DNA of 64,000 bases from Nautilus pompilius (lineage: Eukaryota > Mollusca > Cephalopoda > Nautilida > Nautilidae), in NCBI GenBank assembly GCA_018389105.1, contig JACATO010002730.1:1222501-1286500 (forward strand), written 5' to 3'. Positions within the stretch are counted from its first letter, which is position 1. Every line of letters starts with the position of its first letter. Under the pieces are notes generated by a model. The model did no database searches and was not told the origin of the DNA. It saw only the letters and a program-made list of their open reading frames with translations. Below are positions 36,801 to 50,700 of this stretch, one piece after another. The translations under genes and the position numbers were made by a program.

Positions 36801-39800
36801 TCTTTCTGGCTTCCTTTGTGTATAACCAACTATTTTCTGTACAATAATATTCAGAAACATTAAAAAAGAAAAAAATACATGCATTAAATCGTTAATGGTT
36901 AAGACATTATTCAAATGGTCTCTTTGCTTATTTCTAATATTTGTGCATATAACTGATTGAAGGATGAAGGACACGTATGTTAAACTTCCGACGCGTTTCA
37001 TTCTTGATGCCGACGCAAACAGATAGCAACGTGTTATATATGTGCGTGTTGCTTACAACTGATTACATTGATGATAGTACAAATAAAACTGATAAACCAT
37101 AATTGTTTATTTACTTTTGAATATTCCATTAAAACTGTGACTTGGATAAAATGAATCAAAATAATCGCAAGTGTAAGGTGTAAATTATGGTTTAATTAAG
37201 GAAGATATTTATTTAGGTATGTGCTTGATTTACATTAATAAAACCTGTTAATCACATCTAAAAGATAAAGTCAACAAAAAGTTAAACAATTGTTGAAGCA
37301 CTTGATTATAAATAACTTTACTAATTGTAAATTTGACATTTTTTATTAATCAGTAATTTGGATTTATTTATTAAACTGATCTACATTGGTGATAAGCTGC
37401 TAATCAGAGATATCAGACTGAGATAAAATTAAAATAAGCAAACTGAATTATCCGAACATATGTGGAACTAGTATTTGTCAATTTAACTCATGATTATTCC
37501 ATTTATAATATTTTAATTTCTTTCTAGAAGAGAAATAATTTAAAAGATCGTAGAGACTAAATTTTTAAAATAAATATTAAAATAAAAGAATTTATTGGAA
37601 AAATAATTTTGGTGAAATACATAATATTTCAAACAAGAAAAAACTTGTCTTTCGTTTACTTTAGTGTGTGCAAACAAGATTTTTATACTTTCATTATAAA
37701 ATTAATTTCGATATTTACATCACTTAAATCAAACTATTACGTTTGGTTCCAGATTTACTTGCATACTTTAATCATCTAATTCATCAGTCTGTTTGGAGCA
37801 GACGGTATGGTTATCTTCAAGAATATGGCTACAGTTCAAACAAGATGGGCTCCACTAAACCGAAGTAATTACAGAGTGAAGAATCGTGAAGAATACATTG
37901 TGTTCCATCAACTTCTGGCAGCAGGATGTGCAAAAAGGAAATTGATTATTTGGGTCAGTTGGTCTAGTGTAGAATAACACTTTCCATCAATTTAATACTA
38001 GAGAGAGATATGAATCTTGGTCAAAGTCGGTGCCCACTTAGCCCACGGCCGATTGATCTGGGTACAGAGCAATTTTACTAAGCATCTTGTCACGTTTGAT
38101 GTAATTAAATCTACAGTCAATGGAATATATATAGTTAAACGTTAGAAACGAAGAAGCCAGAACTAATCATTGCTGGTCAGTGTATAAACTAAATGGAAAT
38201 ATAAACAAAAGCGTGTTTAATGTACTCATATATTTTAATAATGCTTCACGAAACAGAAATTTGAAAATTTAAGCATTAACAATGAAATGAGAACATTTAG
38301 AATGATAAATAAATATTCATTATTGAAATTAATAAAATTATTGTAGAGTAAAATAATTTGAAAACAAGTCAAACAAACCTGCACTTTAGTAAGAAGTACA
38401 AGAAAGTAAGCCTAAATGTTTTGTGCACATATATTTTGTGCTAGAAGGTTTATGATACACGTCCAGACTGTTTATTTATGTTAAAGAAATAATTTCTCTC
38501 TAAACAAATAATCAATCAAGAATTTTATTGTTTTATTTCTTGAAATAAATTTTAAAATTTTGTTTCTCTATCACAAATTACTTAAAAATTGTCAATGAGA
38601 TTACCAAGTTTAATAACTGAAGAGTTTTTGTTGCATTATGTACGAAACTTTATATGGTTACTTCGCCAAATTTTGATGTGAAATCATGGGCTGCACCATC
38701 TCTAAGATATTTCATTTACTTTCGCCTGCATGATTTTTTTCATTTCTCTTATTTAAATGTTTTAGTTGCCGAGAATAAATAATTCTAGCTTCAACGTTTA
38801 TGTTTAAATGTAGTCTAATTTAAAAATAGAGTAAATCGATATTTGTAAAATAAAAATTTAATATTTACTCGGGTCTTAATTATAGATTGTTTATTTTTGA
38901 TGAGCGAAAGCGGAAAAATTGAGCGGTATTTTATATTTGATATTTTGCTTCACTCGGAGTCTTTTTTCATAATTCTGTATTATATTTAATAAACATTCTC
39001 TTGTGAGCAAATCGGCATTTGTCAATTATGTACAGCATTCGAATCTTCTTTTCGATTATCAACAACACCATTTTACTCACCTCTTATGTATTATTCACCT
39101 TCTGGTAATATACATGTGGAGGCTCTACATGTTAATTTGCCAATAAAATAATCCATCAATATCATGGAAGTGACACCATATTTCTAGATTTTCCTTGGCA
39201 CAAGATTTTCGAAATATTTTCTTCCTATTATTAAATATCATCGAATTAGAGAATCTTTTACAAACTGGAAAATTCACGTCGATGTTGGAACGAATTAGTT
39301 CTTGCAAGCATGAGAGAGAACTAATGGAAACGATTTGCAATAAAAACTCTGTTCTGTCATTTAGGTAACCGACAACTCATTTGTCATATGATGCAACACA
39401 CAATAGGCTGGCATTTAAACACCATGTAAAACTTACAATGGTAGGCATTTGATTTTATCCTCTCCATCTCTGCCAAAATGTCCATTCGTTAAGCTCTCGC
39501 TTTGTTATCGGTACACTGGTAAGAACGGTTTCTATAATGCTGCCAGAGAGCCAAACGAGCTTAGCAGCTTTGACATCAAATTTCTATCTCGCTGAAATGT
39601 GCCCACAGTTAACTTTTCAAGCTTTTTCTTCAAAAGACATCCCAGATGCAGTTAAGTGGTATGCTTTGTACAGAGTTCAGCCAGAAGGAAATGAGCACCC
39701 ATAAAACACAAGTAATTTTTAGTGTCACGTTATACACTTAAGAGGCTACTAATATAAAAAAGCAAACATGCAGTTAATATCTAATATCATTTGCACGTTT

Positions 39801-42800
39801 CTCATGAATGGATAGGACACACTGAGAGGATGAAATGAAAAGTTGTAATAATTTACCAATGCTTTTGGGGGTGCAATTGTTGGGGTATGTGTTTGAAGTT
39901 ACAAGTGTGTGGCGGGAGCTGGGTCGGTTCCAAGACAGGCCGCCACAGCTGTTTATAAGTGAAGTCTTATTTCGACCTGTATTATTTTTTTTAATGTTAG
40001 TGTGCCTCATCCTAGCGAGAGCAGCGAGCTAACCAAATCCTTCGTAATCTAATACGCTTAGGAGAGATATGATTTCTCCAGGCTGAACCCTCTAGAACAG
40101 AGTTTTCTCTTTGTATGTCCTTAAGACACTAAAATGGGTTAGGAAGCTTAGGCCATTTTCAACTTTACCTTTATATCTACCACACAGGTCTGAGATATTT
40201 CGCAGCGGGCGAACAAGATGCAAACAGGCCTGTTCAGTCGGAGTAAAGTCGAATCTCTAATCTGCAACTCCTTTTGTATTTACATTAGAATAGTAAAGGT
40301 GTGTCATGTGATGCAATCCTCCTAAAGAACATGTATTCTGAAGTGAAAACATGGAAAAAGATGATTTTCAATTAATGCAACAAAACGCAGACGTCAATCT
40401 GTTAACACCAGAATTTTCTTTCCAGCGTTCCAGATCACTGCCCTAACAATGCACTAAATCACTTTGGTAACTGGTGGCTAGAAAAGGGCTTTTGAAATCA
40501 TTCACTGGTTTCTCTTTTCCTCAAGTATGTTCGTCTAACCAGCATGAACTAACGAAACTGAGACTTTTAGAAAAATAGAACAATAGCCTAAAATCTCAAA
40601 GATTAGTGTCTTTTCCCTTACAAATCTGCGCTTAGTATTGGAGTCCGTATGCATGAATTTTCACCAAGCTACGAGTTTTTGTAGCTAGATTTATGTAACT
40701 AACAATTACCTGTACGTTATGATACATTTCTAGTAATGGTCATGTCTGCAAGCCTTTGCGTAGACTGAAGCTCAACTGAAGAACTAGGGCTTTTTTGCTC
40801 ATCTGTAATCACTAATATCTTGCCTGACCAGTGGTTGCCGGCTCTTCTATGTAAATGATTAAAATTACGATTGGTATTATTCATTGTCTCTCCTTAGTCC
40901 AGAAATTTCCGCTACTTGCTTCTCACTTTGATTCAGCCTGAATTTTCCAATCATTCGACCACGAGTATATTGTCATATATCACGAGTGCCAATTTTATGA
41001 AGAATGTGTAGCATTCTACTTGGTTTATTGTCTCATTAGACAGGCTATCGCACGGTGTTATGGGTAATACGGACTCTTTTATCATTTTCATGGCCGCTCA
41101 TTCTATGGCGTCAGTGCTCTGGCACTTTCAAATAGAATATGCTGGCGAATTATAAACATTTACGTAGGGCATTTTTTCTTAGGGTTAGTGTGATTGCGCG
41201 GAAGCCATACTGCGCAAATATAATAAAATCATTATTTATTGCATATCTTTTTGTACCGACATTTTCAGGTTTTTTACCTGTATAAATAACCTTTTCGTAT
41301 GCATTAGACTACCTATTTTTCTGGTATCTCAATCTTTAGATAATAAACTTAACTATTGCGTTTTTCATCATCATTATCATAGTTCTACAAGATATTTCAT
41401 TTTACTCTGTTGTGGATGCTCAAAATATTTCCTTTTTCTCAGAATTTTATATTTATTCAAATTAAATGATATGGTAAATAAATTGGTATTTTGCAAGCGT
41501 TAATACAATTTTTTTCTGATCGAGAAACGATACTGTATAATAGTTTTCATTTATGTCGTTTAACTTGCTTGTTTCTCGATTACTACTGAAAAAAAATAAC
41601 ATCTTTAACGAGAAAGTTAACATTCGGTAGATTACCGTGAATATCAACTGAAGCTTAACTGCTTAAAGATTTTTTTCATGTGTATACCGAATATATATTT
41701 AAAAATAGTTTCATTAGGCATTTTTGGTAAGTTCATTCCTAGTTAGGCAGCCCACTATGCAAGTAGCTTTTCTTCCTAGTCTATAATGGATTAGAGACAG
41801 TAATCCAGGAGTATCGATCCACGAATCGAGAGATGGCACAAGATGACGATAATGAGAAAGAGAAAAAAGACACTGTATATCAGTTAATATTTAACAAAAA
41901 AAAAAACATCTTACAAAGGTTTAATCAGTCAGTAACCGTGTGCGTCAAATAACTGGTGTTTCTTTCTAAAACTAAGTAATTTTATAAATGTATAGGTAAT
42001 ATAGACAAAAGCAAACCATCTTAACAAAATAAAAACAAGAATACAGTAGTCAAAAATTTTTAATGTAAACGAAGAACATATGCGGACAAAAGTGGGAAAC
42101 ATCTCAAATAACAGCAATTATTTTATTAGAATAAATTGTAAATCATAGGTTCCCATTAAAAAGTTGATGCATGAATGTTTTACATTCTGATGTTTATGTC
42201 TTCTGTTTTAATATAATTTTACGTCATTCATTTTATGTCTTCAAAAAGGAATTTTCACAGAACCAGAATATCATATGTTATCGTGGTTATTAATGACTGG
42301 AAATAATATTGAACTCTCACAACATTTTAAAACTCTTTTTTATTTAAGAAAATGTTTAACAGACACACTACAAAGCCAGTATCCTAAAATATTTTTTTAT
42401 TTCCGTTTTCTGATTTCTTGCTGATCTAATAAATATCAATTTTACCATTGAATCAAATTTTGGGCTGGCAAATATTTCAGACAAGAATGGGACGTTTTTT
42501 TTTTCTCAATATACCGCGTAATGGTTTGAAGATAATGTGTGGTTGCGTTTTATTGTAAAAACATTTATCTTTCTGGGTGATTGGCTATACGATTTTTGTA
42601 ACACTTATCAACTTGGCAAATGTTCTCAACTATGTTAGATATTTTTATCGTTGTCCTTCGCGACCGAAGATAACGCTCCCCATGACATTCCTTCGAAGGA
42701 AGAATCCATGCACGGATTGTTTATAATGGTGATAGCTTGCATTGAAATATCCACATTCTTTCTTTTGCTCTTCCTCTTCTGTTCTGCAGTGGAAGAAACG

Positions 42801-45099
42801 TGCAAAACAGCTGGAATGGATCAGGGGGGCAGAAGTGTCCTGTTAGAACTCATTTTAGATATTGGAGGAAATATACACCGTCGGTTGGTGAAGAAGCGCG
42901 AGAAAGAAATAATTACAAGGAAGTACAGACCGGGAATTCTAACTCGTACCCTCAACCTTAGTAGAACAGTAATCTACTACTTGTAAAATATATCATATTA
43001 TGTTAGATTAATATCACATTATTGGAAATATTTAAATTCTGCGTCAAATACACAAGCCCCAAAAATTGCACCACACCCCCCCAAAAAAGTAAAATTTATT
43101 GTTTTCTTCTTTTGTCTTTTTTAGATTTATGTAATTACTGTCTTCGCTTTTGCACAGATACATTATACAAAATCTGACCAATGAAGTTAAGTTAATTACA
43201 CCGTTTTTTAATAATTAGTAGCTACAACTTACCTGAAGACGTATTTTTTCCAGTATTAATTTAAAATGTTAATCGTGAAGCTGTTTTCTAATGCAGTCGG
43301 AAGATGTTTTTGTATTAATCACACTAAATGTTTCTTATCTCTTGTACAGTTTTAATATACCATGGTCGTTGATAAAGATAAATTCCATACCAACAGCAAT
43401 CTGACAACGTTTACATTATTTATTGTTATACTGGTCGGCGTATTCAAAAATATAGACAACTCGGTGCTGTTATCTCACTTTTAACTGATCTCTTTGTGCT
43501 CTTTATTGGCAAAACTACAACAAAATCTGTATAAATAAATTCTCGCCGCAAACACCAACTTAACATGACATATATTGCAACTCATCATCATTATGTAAAA
43601 AATTATATCAAGCTGGTATTGCGATCCTTAATTTCGGGTACTAAAGAACAAAGAAAGATAACTTTGCGTGCAGTAAATGTGCTTTCTAATAAAGAATTGG
43701 ATCGCTTGTTGTTATTGTTTAATTATTATGAATTATTAATTTGCGAATAATTGAATATCATTTTATTCATTCTTTTAAAATAACCATACAAAATGATTTT
43801 GAATTCATCATCAAAATTCCAATATACAAGTTGAGATATCCTGAGATTTTAATTCACACTGTGGACAGATAATTTTAACCTGCAATCATTTAAGCCGCAC
43901 AAATAAATGGATAAATAATGTGTATCGAATCCTAACTACTTTCTTTGAAGCATTTCTTTAAATATCACTTTATAAAATACATTAGCCGACTTTTAAATAA
44001 TGCTTTACTAAGTTGATTTTCCCGATGTGTTCCACAGAAATTGAACATTTTAACATCTTTTTCAAATATTTTATTTTATTTGGAATCAGATGTACTAACA
44101 TGAATGTCGATTAGTATATAACATTATGGCAATCCTACCTGAGATGAGAAGTAAAACAGATTCCTAATTGCTATCTAGAAACATAATTTAGTTTATTTAA
44201 TTATTTATTTTAAGAGACAGAAAGCAATACTGATATTAATGAAATTTCTCTTAACGCGTGTCCATACAGAATATTTGTTTTTGAAAGGTTCGGTGCTTAA
44301 TAACTGTTAATCTGCGTAACTTGGAAAAAATAAATTATATTACACAGCGACGTGATTAAAAATTTATTTTTCTTTTGTTTATGCTTGTTGTTAATTTTTT
44401 GTGAAACTCAGATTTGGACAATCGATAAGAAGATTAACTACATAATGTAGCTTTCTGTATTTGTATTAAAGTTTGTTACTGTAATTAGGCGATAGTTTAG
44501 GACACATTACAACACGAATCAACCATCCGATAACTACATTAGAAGGAGGACAAAAGTTACATAGAAGCATATACAGTTAGTGATAAATACGCTATGGCAG
44601 GCAAAGTACTAAAGAGGAGACCATTGCAGCTGTCAAAATAAGTTTCAAAAGCCTGCGAAAGTCACTTAGCCAGACTGAAAAGAAGTTTACATTCCGTATT
44701 GAAGAGTTTATGCAATTATTCATTTTGTTCTATTAATGAAGTAGTTATCAGTTACAACACACCCACCCAATAACTTGAAAATGTGTAGCTGAACACGTTA
44801 TTACTGAAGCTGGATAAGTAGAAGATAGATGCATCGCTTCAAAACTAAAACACTTTAAATCGTTAAGGATATGACTTTGTAATCCGATTTATTCCCTTGT
44901 TTTATCTTAATCAGTTAAACATTTATAAACTTTGGTACCCCTATCATAAACTATAAACATCATACATTTTAATTTGTTTTTTAAATTTTTAAACTCTCAG
45001 TGTCAAATCTATCATGTGACTTTAATTCACACTATTAATATTGACTTTTTAAAAATAAATTAATAATAATCTGATACAGAAATAGATAAATAACAAGTA
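33808..45099. other. Long AT-rich interval without recognised gene
   Basis: About 11.3 kb with no domain-bearing frame. GC-richer patches at about 35200-35290, 37780-38100, 39480-40120, 40840-41230 and 42640-42970 may be old repeats. The 42651-42986 frame (111 codons) includes a hydrophobic stretch (IEISTFFLLLFLFCS) and then a basic part, but no family match. A 61-codon frame at 43565-43750 has a varied, helix-prone composition (KEQRKITLRAVNVLSNKEL) and is the most protein-like small frame here, still unsupported. Confidence 0.5.
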
Positions 45100-47740
45100 A
45101 AGAAGTAGACACATCCTAATCCAGTTGACATCCATATTGAAATGAAAGAAAAATATGAATCTGATGTAAGAGTACGAGGTCAACACGAATCAAATAATAG
45201 GTGAGGATAATGAGATTTTACGGCAATTAATTAAAAATTAATGGTATACAATAGCGGACAGTGACAGATATTATTATTAAAAGGTAAGAAGTAAAAAATC
45301 CACGACTCAACTCCGAAAAGCGATAACAAAATTAGGAACTGATAGAAATGATTTTAAAAAATGATTAGGAATCTAAGATATCAGACATCAAAGTGAAGAA
45401 ATGAAAATTTAACAAAGCAGAAACTAACAGTCATATGCAGAAGCCACAGTTAAATCAAATGCAGTGAAATATAAACCCAACATAAAAAAATATATAAATA
45501 AAGCAACAGGTATAAAAAAGAAAAGATATGGATATCAGTGAACAATTAAGTGGCGTTAGAAAAAATGGCATCTCATCTTATTAATATATCAAGAAAAAAC
45601 AATGTGTAAAAAATTATAAAATAGAAAATGAGATAAGTATCCAAGTAGTAAGAGAGCGTTTGATGCGTCAAATACAAACTATGGCCCAATGAATTAGAAA
45701 AACTGAAATAAAATGTATAAACAATTCTGAAATAATAAAATATTAAAGAAGATACCAAAGTATTTTACAGAAAGTTAGGGCAAAATAGTCAACGGAAATG
45801 AAATAAAACACAGAGCATAAACCAATAATTGGTCAAAATCTGGTAAGACATTAACATTCAAAATATCACTGCCAGATGATAAAAGAACAAGCTAACACTG
45901 CACATTTTCAAGAGCTTAGGTAGACATCGCCAAAATTCGTGGATTCATAACTTCGAAAAGAACCAGAAACTAAAAATTGGGAAATAGCCAAATTACTAAT
46001 GCTCTAGCTTAAGAATATGACATCTCTGCTGGACGATATTTAAAGATGCTATAACACAGTGTGAAAGTTTCATTTAAAATTTCAGGATGACTCACATTGA
46101 TTATCATACATTAGTTACAAAATACCACGAGATAAAAATTTTAAAAAAACTGCATATCAGTGCTTCACCGAGTGTTTACAAATACTTCGACAAGAATAAC
46201 ATACTACTTTCTAGAAGAATTAAAAAGAATAACCAACCTTAAAACGTCAAGGCTTTATTACAGAAAAAGTATTTTGCAATGTTCCTCACACACGGATAGT
46301 CAAATCACTGGATAAGCACAAAAGCGAACTTCATAAAAACTAGAATGAGTATTCGTAAAACAAATGTAATCCTGAACTATTCCAGTAGACATGTCAAAAC
46401 AAAAGAAGCAGTAGCATCAAAAGTCAAATATTTAACGGAGGCTCAATGTACGATTGCATTTTTCTGCCTTACGCCCACTAAACAGCATATTTGATATAGT
46501 GTTATGTAAATATGACATCAGAGGTGAAAATAGCAGTTATTTCTTCTACATGGATGACTTCATATACCAAAAATGCTTAACATCCATAAAACTAACTACA
46601 AACATTGAGAAAGTTTAGTGAAGACATGCAAATTCATTTTGATTTGGACAGATGAGCAGAAGCTAGCTTAAAAAAGTAAATTAGTTAGAACACCTGATTT
46701 AGACTCGGATTGATACTCTCAGATAAAGAACAGGAAAAGCCATACACATATCTCAAAGTCAATAAAGCTGATGTAATAATGTTATGAAAGAAAAGATAAA
46801 AAGACCACTACTGATGAATAAGATTGTTTATGAGAGTGAAATGGACGCTATATAATAATGGAATTCATATGCACTGTGTACATAACTAAGCAGATGTAGA
46901 AAAGAAATATATATATACTAAGAAACCAGAAGGACGGACGCATACATATCCATTTAGAAACTGGCTAAAACGTTACATATAGACTTGGTTTATATATCCA
47001 AGTGAAAGATAGTAGATTCCTGAATCTCGTAAAGTAGCATGAAAAAGTACAGGAAGTATATGCATTAATCAGAAACAATAAAATTCAAAGCAGATATTGG
47101 CGATTAAGAAAAATAAATATGGCAAAGAAAGAAAAATACTGAAATTCCAAAAGAGAAAAACATGGGAAGAAAAAGCAATTGGAAGCCAATATCCAACTCA
47201 AATAAAGAAAGTACATGATGACCCAAACTCCCACCAACTGATATAAAGCTCAGGACCGAGTAAGAAAAATGAAGGGATAATAAAAGGTAGAAAATCAATG
47301 TTTGGCCTCAAGTTACCACTGAAAACATCATGAAGTGGTGCAAAATGTGCGGAAATGATGAAAAAGCAATAGAGCATATAGTAGCCAGATACCATCTTCA
47401 GGCAAATACTGACTATCTCAATATATAACAGGGCAGCAGGATTAATACATTGGAAATCTAAAAACATTATCATCTAATAGCAGCACAGAGATATAATAAA
47501 AACAAAAAGTGTGAAACTTGTTTGATGTAAGTAACCAAAAGGAATAAAAAAATATATCAAAATATTAAAATATTGAGATAGAAATAGTGAAAATAAGCCT
47601 ATCATCATTTCTATTGTAATAAGTGCATTATAACTGGCCAAGAAGAGAATGATATAACAATCGTAATATCCAGGATAAACAGCAACAAAGCAAGAACAGA
47701 ACATCGTAATGCTGGGAACAGTCTACATCATATGAAAAAA
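45100..47740 (+). mobile_element. Decayed non-LTR retrotransposon (R4/Dong-like LINE)
   Basis: The segment is A-rich on the plus strand and carries a broken reverse-transcriptase gene in all three forward frames. Landmarks in order: a KVFYRKLGQN-like block at about 45755-45785; a YKYFDKNNIL-like block at about 46175-46205; LRPLNSIFDIV then FYMDD, the polymerase catalytic box, at about 46470-46558; CKMCGNDEKAIEHIV, a Cys/His endonuclease-associated finger, at 47339-47380; and an MLGTVYII-like C-terminal motif at 47709-47731. This order and spacing match R4-clade LINEs as I know them. Stops and frameshifts are numerous, so it is old. The 5' border is uncertain and could extend to about 44500. 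Confidence 0.75.
46470..46616 (+). pseudogene. Reverse transcriptase palm fragment with YMDD box
   Basis: An open stretch reads LRPLNSIFDIVLCKYDIRG, then SSYFFYMDDFIYQK, and ends at TAG TGA at about 46614-46619. YMDD lies at 46547-46558, with both catalytic aspartates kept. RT enzymes of this type copy LINE RNA at the nick in target DNA. This is the best-preserved block of the 45.1-47.7 kb LINE. Confidence 0.82.
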
Positions 47741-47744
47741 AATT

Positions 47745-50700
47745 TTTTTTCTATTCAATAAAACAAAACATCCCTTATACACACCCACGGATTATGGCTT
47801 AGCTTAGTTAATGCAGGAAAAATCCACAAGATATATATAAAATGAACAAAATTGTGTTTTGTGAAAACACTTTCATTAGACAAAGTTCACATTTTATTAC
47901 CTTTTAGAAAAAAATTTTAATTTGTAATTTTATTTTACTTAAAAATAAAAATAAAGTTAATTTTTGTGGTTACGTATGTTCATGTATTTTAAAAAAATAT
48001 ATATTTATATAAATGATTGAAAACAAAGGAACAAAATAAATATATAAAAGGTGCAAGAAAACAAACATAAGCTATAAAATGTAGGATTAAGCTAATATAC
48101 AATGTCATATACTTTAAATAATTTGTATTACTTTGTTAGCTGAAAAATGCATGAATATACTTTATTCGTATTATATGTATGGTTTTCATGATTTAGCATA
48201 TGAAATCTAAAATGTAAACATTCTGAATACATTTTCTTTTATTTTGAATTTAAGCATAAAATTATCATAGTTAATTAGGTATATTAGTTTCGTAGTTTTA
48301 TTTATAGGGCCGTCTCGTCTATGAGAATGCATACAAACTCTTAACTTTTCGTTGCTTTATTATTTTGGTTTTCAGTTTGGCAAATCCTTAAATAACATCA
48401 TAACTTCAATTAATTGTTTAATTCGGTTATATAATAAGGAAAGAACTCTTTTGTGTGAACAGTAAACGTCATGGCATTTTTAAAGCTACCCTGCATGGCG
48501 GATTGCCAGAGAATGTGATGTTGAGTCCTTTGAGGCAATACTTAAAATTTGACAGATACCATATCATAACACACTGGATGAATAATAATCAGAATATTAG
48601 TTCGCTAATGGGACAAATATAAATAATCAATGCGATATGCAAGATTTAGCTCGGTGATTCATGTTGTTTTTCTTCTTTTGTAATCGATGCATTCATGCCT
48701 CAATATAGCCCCTCTAATGGCTAAACATCAAAGATTAAAAAGAACAAAATTGCTATGGCCCGCCGTGGAAAAGACAATATTCGCAGAGCGCTGATGTGAC
48801 ATTTTTTCTACAAACCAATCTACATAATAATTTAATAATTACAACAAAAAACAATGTATTTCCAGCCAATTTTATTTGCATCTATGTTGCATCGCTAGAG
48901 GACGAGGCATTATCAGCCATTAACGTTGATATTTAATGTTTTGCATTGAATTTTTTTTTAAATAAAAGCTTTTATAACATAAATATTATACATTCTTTAG
49001 GCTTATAGTTTAAAAGACTGAACCACTGCTGATATCATTTTTAATTTTAAAATTATTGTGGTTCCTTGTTTTATTAAATTTAGCGATGTACCATAAAAAA
49101 ATTGTTTGTCTTCAAAAACATTCAGATATTTTACTAAATAAGTGTTGGATATCAATTTTTTTTATTGTATTCTCTTTATTTAATATATACGCTAATTTCT
49201 ATTTGATCAGGTTAATATTCATCATATTTAAGGAATACTGGCGTCCAAACAGTTTTTATTATTTCGGATTCATCAGTAAAAATATTAATAAAAATTATTG
49301 ACTATGAGCTTTTTATGCAAAACTATTACCCATACAATGTTATTTTTGTTCAGTTAAGAAAAGCTATGGCATACATACGTTTGGGTAATAAGCAAAATTA
49401 CTTAAATTACAAAAATAAATGAAATTAACTAAAAATTCGCTATCTTATTTTCAGTGACCTTAAGTCTTTGATCAAAAAATGTGCGACTGTCTGTATAACG
49501 TTCTGCCTTTTTGTCTTTATATCTGATTGTATACTTGTATTATGTAGTACTTATAATATTAATAAACAAAAGAAATATCATTACACATGCAAACAACGTT
49601 TGCTAATAATATAAATAGATGTTTATGAGTATGTGTGTGCAAACATTAGAGACATTGAATATATAGACACAAGCAAAATGAGAGAAAATCTTTGCCCTTT
49701 TTCTATCACATTATTCAGGAAATGAAAATGTAATTTTGTAAGATAAAAATACTAATTATTCGCTGCAACATAATTGCAGTGTTATTAATAAAGAATAAAA
49801 TGAAGAACATACCACTTGTCGTCGGTCGATATGGTATTTTTTTATAAGAATGGATGTAGATCGACTTCCGCCAATGAAAGAAACGTCAATACAAATCATT
49901 CACAGGTAGCAAATAATACACAGTATATTTAATTTTCTTTGTATTTACTTATACATTAATATAAATGCTTAAATTATTATGCCTTGGAATTAAGTATGAT
50001 TATTTATTTACTTGATTATACTAGAAATAATAAAAAATTATGCATTTGTCTATTTTTATATGTATTAGCTATGTATTTACAGAAAGAGTATGCATTTATT
50101 GAAGTTGACTGCTTACCAAGGTCGTTTATTACGGTGGACCTATAAATATAAAAATAATTCTTAATTTTATTCATTAATTTAAAATGATTTTTTTTTTTAC
50201 TTTGAAACATATTCAACATTTAGTGGATTTCTTGATTTTGTCCATTTCTGAAGCACTATCATTACCTTTCTGCTGAACTAATATTTCAACTAATATTCTT
50301 TTAAAAATAGATTTGTGCAGTCGTTTCACCTGTATTTACATATAATAATAGTCTCTGGAACAGGAGGGAGTAAACCTTGATTAATAAAAATGGTGTTCAC
50401 ATTTCCAAAACATGCCTAACTTTTTGTTTTACTGAGTACGTTTAAAACACACAAACTAAGTTGTTTGTTTTGTTAAAAAATAATTTTCCATTTATTATTT
50501 ATTTTGATTTTTTAATATTTATTTATTTTATTTTCAAATTTTTCTTCTTTTTTACGTGTATTAATTATCACAGCTTTCATTTAGCAATTCCACTGAATTA
50601 AACTAGAAAAAATATCGACTATTTATTTAAAAAGCAAAATCAAAGCCTTTTTACAAGTATATGTAATTAATTATGCTTAAACAAATACTCTAGTTTTATT

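Noticed and set aside
39770-40120. GC-richer patch with frames on both strands as a gene
   Set aside because: Frames of 65 and 78 codons overlap in opposite directions and show no domain; more likely an old repeat.
41179-41188. TTAGGGTTAG as interstitial telomere
   Set aside because: Only about 1.7 units and no junction context; chance is sufficient.
47104-47704. Minus-strand membrane-like frames of 64-91 codons
   Set aside because: They are reverse shadows of the A-rich LINE on the plus strand, which explains their Phe/Leu/Ile content.
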